Source: Maratus speciosus (lineage: Eukaryota; Arthropoda; Arachnida; Araneae; Salticidae). Taken from it: a stretch of DNA of 64,000 bases. The stretch's first letter is position 1; every line of letters begins with the position of its first letter. The DNA is taken from positions 283,323,836 to 283,387,835 of the forward strand of contig OZ010792.1 in NCBI GenBank assembly GCA_963932465.1, written 5' to 3'. The notes beneath the pieces are model-generated. The model was not told the origin of the DNA, made no database searches, and saw nothing but the letters and a program-made list of their open reading frames with translations. Below are positions 55,565 through 64,000 of this stretch, piece by piece. A program made the translations under genes and the position numbers.

Positions 55565-57600
55565 GACAGAGACTTAGATTCTCCCTTATTCAGTACCCAA
55601 TGTTGGGTCGCAGCAACTTGTATAATATTGTCTAACTTTGTATAACACTGCATTATTTAATGTCCTTATGTTTGTTTCACAAAACTTGCTAATGTAACTT
55701 TTTTATATGTTATATATAACACTCCGCCCTCTGTCGCGCGTATTGGCGGGCTCAGCCTCGGCTGAAATTTGTAACCTTTTTTTTTTTTAGACCTCAATAA
55801 AGGGGACCGGGAGGGACAATCTATGCTCTACAGACTCACTTCCTAGTCTGAGCAGTCTCTCTCGGGCAGTAAAAGTAAAAGATGTGGTGAAAAGATAATG
55901 ATAGATGCTAAAAAGAAATATAATTTCGCGATAGTGTTCTAGTGTTACGTATAACAAATTCTGTGCAAGTCAATTTAAAAAATCTTCAGTTTTCAAAATA
56001 AAATTTTCTTCAAAGTTCGTCAGTGACAAGGATGTGCCATGATTAAGATGTAGAATATTTTCTTCATTTGTGGTGCCTCCAAAAAAATTATTACCTAAGT
56101 GATCTGCTAATACATGACAGTTGTCAAAAAAATTCAGAACCAGAAAGTTAAAAAAAAAACAAACAATGTGGTTAAATTAAAAAAAAAGAAACCACTCATT
56201 ATGCAAAAAAAGAAAGTGCTAAACAAAATGTCACATGATGTGTGATCTTTCATCCAAAATCTTTTTAAAGCATTCCGAGTATGAAAACAGAATGTTAATT
56301 ATATTTACCGGTTTTCAAAATTTGCCCGTTTCAGTTTGTTACTGAAATCATTTTATTTAAAGAAAAAAAAAAAGAAGGCGATGTTTTTTTTTCATTTCGC
56401 TCTGTTTTCATGCTCAAAATCAATGCTCTCTACAAAAGTGACATACTTGATCGAATTCAGTGAAAATGCTTGTGTCACTATACTTTTCTACAAAAAAAGA
56501 AACACAGTTTGCATTTAAGTATGAACAGGGAATATTTTTATATTAAATTAATTACTGTAAATTTTTTTAGTTTTTTTTATTTTCTTTCTTTTCAATTTCA
56601 GTAAATTACCAGTTTCTTTTCATGTTATTTTTTTCCCTATTCATACTTGTACTTTCATAACAATTGCAGTGTCATAAATTTATTTTGTGTTGTCAGTTTG
56701 AACGGAGAAATTACTTCTAAGCTAATTTTAAAATATAATTATTAGTGATAGCATTCTTAGTTCATTTTTTTTCTCCTTCCAGGCTGTTTTTGTTTCTAAA
56801 AAAAATAATAATAATCATAAGTGCATATGCTAGTTGAAATGATATTTTCATTATACTTTTATTAATATTTCATTTATTATAATTGTGTGTTTAAATTATG
56901 ACAGTATTCTCATTTTTTTCCATGAAATTGCATATGCATGCTATATTTTGCTCTGTTTTTTTTCTTAAGGTATTTTTCTATATGCATTTAAAAATCTATA
57001 ATTTACCCCTTTAACACCACTGGCATATTTTGAAGGTATACTTATTTTACCGATAGGCAACAAAAAATTCTCTGCTCCAAGTTTTGCAGTATTTGATATT
57101 TTTATATAAATATGTGCATATTACGCTCACAACGTTTGCACATTTGCACTTGTGTGTGATATTTACACACTTACTCTCAGAATGTGTTGCTCGACTCTGA
57201 CCTTGGTTTTTTTTTTTTTTTTTTTGTATTCTAAACCAGAATTTCAATTTAGTTAACTGTTTTTTTTTAATTTTATTGAATTTTGGTCACTTTAATCCAA
57301 CTGGATGTAGACAGAAATTTGACTTACAGAAATCTTACGGTTGATATACTCATATTTTTTTACACTTCCCCCCCCCTCCCTTTTTCCTTTTGTGTATTAT
57401 TAATGCAACTTATTGTGTTTATTTTATGTACATGCATTTCATTTCTGATAATTATAATTTTTGCATGTTCACACCTTCTTAAAATACTCGTATTATTTAT
57501 TTTGCATTAATTTTGTTGCTCTCTCAAAAAAAAAAAAAGAATTCCTCCTTTTTTTTCCCATTTTGGCTGTTCAAAAAAGTAAACAACAGAAATTAAATAA
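55565..57600. other. LINE 3' region and unrecognised AT-rich interior
   Basis: The first 240 bp hold the LINE 3' untranslated region, with a T-run and AATAAA at 55796-55801, then CGGGAGGGACAATC. The rest is AT-rich with T bias, a CT-rich tract near 57365, and no recognised gene. Confidence 0.45.
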
Positions 57601-57623
57601 TCACGAGATAAAAAAAAAAGGTT

Positions 57624-58784
57624 TTGGAGATAACAGACACTTCATCAGTTTATTTTTACAACATCGCAGCAAAAGATGAAAATTCTGTTAGGGATTTAAA
57701 TCACCCCATTTCTGTATCTCCATGGGTAGATTATTTCGAGGAAATATTAGTAAGGTATTCGGATTCCATTACTAAGGAGGCCACAGCAATTCAAAATTCA
57801 CTTAAGACCGAAAATGCTGCATCTTTGTCTGAAAATATTATGGATTTCCTTCAGATCATTAAATTCAATTTTCAGGTGCTTAAACAAAACTTTAATATTC
57901 TGAAAGATGATTATTCGAAATTAAGACAGGATAAAGATAATTTATTTCTTGTAAATCAGAAACTTGTAGAGAGATTACATGAAATCACAGCCCAACAGAA
58001 AAGTAAGGCGAAGCGTACTAAATGTAGTAAGACTATGGGTGATCAAGTGGTAGATGTCAACAACAAACTCCCTTCATCTGCCCTACATAAATCAACTCAA
58101 ACTGTCCCCTCTTATATGTGTAAACAAGAAAAGTTACACCACAACTGGAAAATGATAAAAAAGACACATATCTTAGCCCCGACCTGCACACTCAAGGTAA
58201 GCACAATGAAATATTTACAGATATTAGCGATTCCTCTCTAAAGTCCTTATCCCCTGCTAAACTTAATGTACCTAAGCCTATTCGTGTCATTATTTGTAAC
58301 CTCCCTGAAAATTTAAATATTCCTGATATCTTGTGTGGTATTTCAGATTTAATCCATATACCTGAACCTGATTTTCACTTTGTTAAAGTACAAACTCCTA
58401 CATATTAAGTCCTTTAATTGGATCTTGGAGCTTGCACCACAGGATGCTAGGCAATTATTAATGCATAGAGAAATTATGATACAATCTAAACCGTACCCTG
58501 TTAAACCATATATAAATGTTAGACGTTGTTTCAAGTGTCAAGTATGCAATGATCATCTTGCAATTTCGTGTTATAATGACATTAGATGCTCTGTGTGTGC
58601 CTTGTCACACATTGACCCTCGGTGTAGAAATCCTCCAAAATGCATTAATTGCATTAGAAATAATGAAAGCAACAACACCAACTTTGACATTTTCCACAGT
58701 GCCTTTGCACCTTACTGTCAATCATTAAAAAAATTCATCAAGCAAATGCGAGAAAAAGTATACAACTGCAATACATTCCCATAA
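57624..58784 (+). pseudogene. LINE-type ORF1 (Gag-like) with zinc knuckles, stand-alone
   Basis: An open frame of 205 codons (57624-58241) starts with an acidic, helix-rich segment that looks like a coiled coil (about residues 80-125), followed by a Lys-rich patch and KSTQTV. After a frame change, readable pieces are IRVIICNLPENLNIPDIL, then (58380-58784) SFNWILELAPQDARQLL and VRRCFKCQ. A Cys/His cluster follows in the pattern of LINE ORF1 proteins: CFKCQ-C, CSVCALSHIDPRC, CINCIRNN and a final C in APYC. Such proteins bind element RNA. Spacings in the first knuckle are altered (CNDH where GH is usual). No endonuclease or RT follows it. It lies downstream of, not before, the RT gene, so it belongs to another insertion or to the LTR element itself. 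Confidence 0.7.
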
Positions 58785-60640
58785 TCATCTCATGCAGCTT
58801 CCTTTTTACTAAACAAAAAAAAATGTAACATACATTTTACATTTTTCGTTTTTTATTTAACACACATTACGGTGAAGGAGTTACTATCAACAGCATTCCT
58901 TTTAAAGCTTTTCATTTTCTTATACATTTACATACATATGTCAGTTTTCGACAGTATTATTCATACTGATTTGAAGTTTGAAGTTAGCTTAATTTTTTAC
59001 AAGATTTTTTTTATTATAAACATGAGTGTACAGTGAGTTGCTTTTTCATTTGATTATTTAGCCGGCAAATAATTAAATGAATCTCGAAATGGAACATTAG
59101 TGAAAATTTTTCTGATGCGGGTCATCAGACATTGTGATTTTCACATTTGAGGAAGATTTTGCTGAAAGAGTACACATTCATTCAACTTTAAACATTCATC
59201 ATTACACTAGTTACATTTTTTAAATTTTTTTTAGAAATTAGGATATAATTTCACTTCTTAATCTTAGTTAGGTTTATTCGGTTACATTTTATCACATAAG
59301 TAGCATTTCCTGGTCACAGTTGTCCTTTTCACTTTTCTTTACTTAAAAATACAGTTCTTTGTCTTTTTTTTGGTTGGTTTGTTTTAACTTTAGACGAAGC
59401 ATTTTTGTACTTGTGATACAATGCTCTTGGTTCCATATGTACACAATGAGTTTTTGTTCATAGTTCATACAACTGAGTTCATAGTTTAGTTAGTTCATAG
59501 TTTACACAACTGAGTTCATAGTTTATTTAGTTCATAGAAAAAAACTTTACACGAGTTCATAGCATTGCCAATTCTCTGTGTACTTCAGGGACCAATTGCA
59601 CTATCCTTTTCTTTCGTGACAGTAGTTTGTTCATAGAATTTTTTTTCCTTACACATATAAGTTCACAGTTTATTTTCTTTCTTGTGATTTGTTTTGCATA
59701 TTAGTTCATACTAATTTTTGTTTTGGTAGACACTTTAGTTCATTGCAATAATATTTTTTTTGTTAGACACATGAGTTCATAGCATGTTTCATTTTTTTAC
59801 ACACATTTTAGTTCATCGTATTACTTTTACACTTTAAGTCAGTGAAATACTTGCCCACTTTAGTTCATTGCAATAATTTACACTTTGTTCATTGAGGTTC
59901 ATTGGTTCATTGAGATTGCTGTGTTCACAAACATACATCTAAGTCGTTGAAATTTTCACCCCTTTTTCACTGACATACACTGTTTTAGTTCATTGTAAGA
60001 TACTTTTTCTTTGCTTCATTTATTGAAATACACATTTTTTTTCTCTTTGGTTCATAGAGATACACTTACAATTTAGTTCATTGTTATTACAATTTAGTTC
60101 ATTGCTATTACAATTTAGTTCATTGATATTACAATTTAGTTCATTGATATTTTGTTTGGTAAAAACAAACACACATTATACACAATTGAAAACATTTTGT
60201 TTCTAGGTTTCAACTTTACACATTAGGATATTTCCTTTTTGTTTCTCATTATACCAGGAATTACTTTTGACTTCGCATGATATTCACAATTTAAAAATTT
60301 GTCAAAATGTTAATTTTTTTTTTACAGATTCTTAATTTTTCCTTTATTATTATAGTTCTTTTATGCCATGACATTTCATGTCATCATCACTTTATTTCAC
60401 AACAAAGAATGCCCAGTTTACAGGATTCTGATCCTTCACATGCATTTTCTTTAAATTTCAAACTTATGATTTTTTTTTTGTTTTCATCACATTTGTTTTG
60501 GTTTTCTACAGCTACATAATTACACGTTTTCTTTTAAATTTGGAGATTAAAGAAAATCTCTGGTTAAGCTTCACTTAGACAATAAACACGTCTAAGATAT
60601 TATGTCGTTTCTTGTAATAACATAACTTCACAATAACAGT
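58785..60640. other. T-biased, A-poor non-coding tract
   Basis: Plus-strand T greatly exceeds A, with recurring AGTTCATAG / AGTTCATTG words throughout. It is similar in texture to 31.1-35.1 kb. No coding or RNA gene is recognised. Confidence 0.5.
60067..60151 (+). repeat. 21-bp tandem repeat, four units
   Basis: TACAATTTAGTTCATTG plus (T/C/A)TAT is repeated four times in succession, nearly identical. It probably arose from the AGTTCATTG words of the surrounding tract. Confidence 0.85.
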
Positions 60641-62018
60641 AAAAAAAAAAATTTTTCGTTTGTAGCATTAGTTACCTAGTGCAGTTACACTAAATGTTTA
60701 AAACATTATCTAATGTTATACAATACACATACAGTTCATGTCCTGCTTGACACATTGTAAGGAATACAATGTTAGAATTTAATTAAAAAAATAATTGCAG
60801 TTGTTATACTAACCCGATCATGTCACCAGTCTCTCCACACGCTCGGATTGACATTTTACTTTTGATATGTGAGATATTTATCTCAGTTTTTTTTTATTAT
60901 TTTTAATTTATCCCCTCTGAAGTTTTGTTCCCGTTCAAAATTTTGCCCTAAGGGTCCAAACTTCATTGTGTAGAGAGACAAAACCCTCGAATTGTTGTTT
61001 CAATTCAATAAACATAACTTTTTTTTTATATGATACATCGACGCATGCTCCTTTGAAGAACAATTTGATCTTTGGGGAGCAGAGACCTAGGTATCAATTG
61101 ATGTCTGGGTCTCATAACCAGTGGTGTAGTCGTAAAAAAAACAGAGGGTATACTCTCTAAGCAGAGGGTATACGCTCAGGGCAGAGCGTATACCCTAGAG
61201 TGTGTATACTATAGCGTTCTTGAGAAACAGAGGGTATACGGTGTTCCTTAAAAAAATCCAGAGGGTATACGGCGTATACCCCCGTATACCCTCCACTACA
61301 TCCCTGCTCATAACTCCCTCCCCCCTAGGGCTGATGTTCTAAACTGACGCCATCAGACTTGTTACTTAACAAGAATAAGGGCTACACCCATTCATAGGCA
61401 TGCTTATGCATACCGTTCTTTTGTAGTCCTGTGCGGTATGCACGAAAACCAATTTTCTACCTATTTTTTTTTATTTTTATATTACTTTATTTAACTTTTA
61501 TTTACAGACATACATATGTCTTTTATTTGCTACTTCATTTTAAAGTAGTATCTGTGTCTTTTGTTGCTTGCATTTATATTATTTTATTTTTATTTTGAGA
61601 AGATATTACAACAAGTTACTAAAAAAAATTTACTTCTCTTATTTTGGTCATGAAAAATGCTGGTACCAGCCTCTTAATCAAATACTAAAAAGCTATTTAA
61701 ATATAAAGGATCCTGTTAAATACAAAAAATATTATTTGCTCTTTCTTGGTGAATGGTTAGGACTAATGAATACCAAGAAAAGAATTTTAAAAAAAGGCGC
61801 CATTTATCATGACCTGAAAGTTTTGCTTTATGCAAACATTTAAAGAATTGCAAGCACACAGTTATTTTTTTTATATATATATATGGAGACTTATCTTTGT
61901 ATTATGTTATATCTGTTTTAAATACTTATATGTATGGGGTAGACAAAGTAATCTTCAAATTAAAAAAAACTGTTCCACAAGTTTCACAGGTTTTTTTCTG
62001 GTGGTAATGGGTGATATA
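60641..62018. other. 3' interior of the LTR element
   Basis: Mostly unrecognised and AT-rich. A 91-codon frame at 61568-61843 (containing YQPLNQILKSYLNIKDP) resembles nothing I know. The stretch just before the 3' LTR, GGTGGTAATGGGTGA, is a weak candidate polypurine tract. Confidence 0.4.
61119..61306. mobile_element. hAT-type MITE, 188 bp
   Basis: Ends CAGTGGTGTAGT and ACTACATCCCTG are imperfect inverted repeats, with an exact 8-bp duplication CTCATAAC at 61111-61118 and 61307-61314. The interior repeats CAGAGGGTATAC several times. It lies inside the LTR element and so inserted later or travelled with it. Confidence 0.88.
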
Positions 62019-62960
62019 TATAACGGCTTTCCCGTTATATATTCATTATTCCTCCTCTCCCCTCAAAAATCAACTTTTAACCTTACTGGTGCATTTTAAA
62101 TTGTCATTATTCTTCTCCCCCCCCCCTTCAAATAAAATATTTAGTTTAAATTTCACATTTTATACTTAATTTCTTATGTCTTTATTCATTCTCCCCCCCC
62201 CCCCCTCTCACTACTGTAAGTTTCACTTTTACTTTTTAAAGTTCTTTTTAAATGCAGACATCATTTATCTCGGTTCCTTTTTCTGTCTGTCAAGTTCACA
62301 TTGATAGAAAAAGATCTTAACCGCAGCAATTTTCCGTTGAAATAAAATAAAAGAATAAAATACAAGTGAATGTCTTTTTCACTTCGCAGCCGACGATACG
62401 TAATGCATATTTTCTCAGCCTCTGGGCTTGCATTAGTATTCAATTCTCACCCTTGTACTTTGTCGGATACAAACCATATGCCCCTTGCTGACTAATTTTC
62501 AGCTGTCGTTATATCTGTAACGTGCATATAAAATCACGTGTTCTTATTTCTTTAAGTCTCCCTGCTTACCGCAAGAATGTCATTTATTGTAACCCTAAAG
62601 AGCCCGCCATGGCATAGTTTTTAACTCAATGTAAAACTTCTTGATTGTTTTGTCTACCCAATTTTTTTTCGCCAAACATCTTACATATGGTTATCTAGTG
62701 TTCGTCAATCTGTATGTAATAGTAACAAAATCTATTACACTTTTGTTCCTGACTTCGAGCCATGTAAACCGTAATTTAAGCCCCGCTGCGGGCGTCTGTC
62801 AATTCGGCAGCTATTGAAACTCTCCCCGCTCCTCTATACTGTTCACGGTTCTCCATTAAAAGGTGTTTCATAATAAAGATGTAAGTCCTCTAAACTTTTG
62901 TGTTGGAGTTTTTTTTTCTTACTCATATTGTGAACCTGGGCATACGAATTCACCGTCACA
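62019..62960 (+). repeat. 3' LTR
   Basis: Starts with the same palindromic TATAACGG and ends CCGTCACA as the 5' LTR, with conserved TATA-like and AATAAA motifs. Differences include ACGG/TTGA after GTTCACA..., and CATAG inserted after GCCCGCCATGG. GGCCT follows directly. Confidence 0.88.
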
Positions 62961-62965
62961 GGCCT

Positions 62966-64000
62966 CATCAAAATCGTGTTTATATAGATAGGAACCAACA
63001 ATTAAACACAACTTAAAAGTTATCAATACAAATAAATAAAAAAAATAGGTAAGTAATATAAAAATCAGTTTCACATTGATGAGAAATAATTAATTAGTTC
63101 GCTTTTTACGCAATCCGCTTTTTTGATTTTTTAAATTTAATTCACAAATGTCCTTTATAATTTTATGATTTAACTAATTTTGTTTCTGAAAATAATTTTT
63201 ACTATTAAAGTATACTAATATTTGCATTATGTTCTTTATAGTAAATTATATTCCTTCCCATGCTTTTAGTAATTTTTAATTATTTTAAAATGCCTATGAC
63301 CTCAATATCCCATTTAAATGGATGTGCTGTGCAGCAAAATTTAAAATTTGAAATTTAATAATTTCTTTAAAAACCTCATTTTTATGCCTATTTTTTAAAC
63401 AAAACTAATATTAGAAAAAATATATGTATTTTATTTTGCACAGGTCTCAATATGATAATGATTTTTAATATGTAAATTAAGATAATTATTTCAGCTAACT
63501 TTTTGTTTTGTTAGAAATGCATAAATATAAATGAAAACGTTAAATTAATACAATTAAGAATATTTTTCTCAAGCATCATGAAATCTGATTTTAATTACGC
63601 TTCTTTTTTCGGTTTGCTCAAGTATTCCAGATCCTCCTGATATTTCACAAAAGCTAGAACAAGAAGCACAAATGCACATAAAATTTAAAGCACATCATTA
63701 TTTTAGAAATTACATTGATAATAATATGTATTCAAAAGAAAACGAAATTTAGATGTCCAAATTATAATATGTTTTTGTGCATTACCAATGAAAGAAATTG
63801 TTTCAGATATTTTTATTTGGATTAAATATGTGTAACATAATTCAGTGTTGATTATTAAATTAATAATTAATATATACATGTGGTGACAGAGTTTGAACTC
63901 TGCACTGCAAAGCCTAGCACATTCTTAGATAAGGCTCGGGATGATCCACCCCAACCTCTGAATCAACGAAAAAAACTGCTGAACTTACACAAACTATCGT
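62966..64000. other. AT-rich sequence to window end, nothing recognised
   Basis: No gene is supported. A GAGTTTGAACTC palindrome near 63890 looks superficially like a tRNA T-arm on the minus strand, but no other arm could be drawn. Confidence 0.4.

Larger units (their letters stand above)
51578..62960 (+). mobile_element. LTR retrotransposon without LTR-type pol, 11.4 kb
   Basis: Direct repeats of 939 bp (51578-52516) and 942 bp (62019-62960) bound the element. GGCCT lies immediately outside both (51573-51577 and 62961-62965), a 5-bp target duplication. A primer-binding-like TGGCGCCGTTGCC starts 6 nt after the 5' LTR. The interior has no recognisable LTR-type Gag, protease, LTR-type RT or integrase. 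It instead holds a LINE RT-RNase H pseudogene, a LINE-type ORF1, a T-biased non-coding tract and a hAT MITE. The LTRs differ at roughly 25-30 positions by eye (about 97 percent identity), so insertion is not recent but not ancient. It may be a large non-autonomous derivative moved by another family. Confidence 0.85.

Noticed and set aside
61568..61843. 91-codon open frame near the 3' LTR
   Set aside because: Kept only as a note: no similarity to Gag, RT, integrase or envelope could be seen.
63880..63960. Possible tRNA on the minus strand with GAGTTCAAACTC
   Set aside because: Only the T-arm-like palindrome is present; acceptor, D and anticodon arms could not be drawn.

Overview
This is a 64 kb stretch of AT-rich eukaryotic genomic DNA packed with transposable-element remains. 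I find no credible host gene: no open reading frame looks like a conserved host protein, and every recognisable protein similarity is to a transposon or retrotransposon, all of them decayed. The mix (piggyBac, Tc1, pogo, hAT-type and Helitron-like ends, many hairpin MITEs, I/R1-type LINE with RNase H, tRNA-derived short repeats) fits a large arthropod genome. An arachnid is my guess; the sequence alone does not prove it.

Layout. 0-4.3 kb: a decayed piggyBac transposase gene cut by a TTAA-flanked MITE, a second TTAA-flanked MITE, and three tandem fold-back units that each hold a complete tRNA-like cloverleaf. 4.3-6.3 kb: a modular repeat with about 151-bp units, a cluster of short palindromes and a seven-copy array with a 145-bp period; pieces of it recur at 0, 12.7-13.3, 19 and 47.6-48.4 kb. 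6.3-14 kb: a Tigger-like element, a 3.76 kb hAT-like element with GC-rich ends and 8-bp target duplications, and a 488-bp hairpin MITE. 14.7-24 kb: Helitron-like ends and a 4.28 kb inverted-repeat element. 24-30 kb: mostly unrecognised AT-rich sequence with simple repeats and a GC-rich tRNA-derived SINE. 30-36 kb: a candidate pol-less LTR-like unit with strong T bias, butting onto a truncated pogo transposase gene. 38-42 kb: another cloverleaf element and a Tc1 element between two oppositely oriented tRNA-type repeats. 42.8-46.8 kb: duplicated and inverted segments with two nested generations of MITE and matching empty sites. 47.6-51.2 kb: a reverse copy of the 145-bp module, a hAT MITE and a five-unit array of about 322 bp.

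51.6-63 kb is the largest structure: 939- and 942-bp direct repeats (LTRs), the same 5-bp duplication GGCCT on both sides, a primer-binding-like site, and no pol gene of LTR type. Inside lie a broken LINE RT-RNase H gene and, downstream of it, a separate LINE-type ORF1/Gag gene without an endonuclease or RT after it.

The genes do not form a pathway. The window is a record of successive insertions, and several relative ages can be read from nesting and from empty paralogous sites. Boundaries, identities and repeat counts were read by eye without alignment software.
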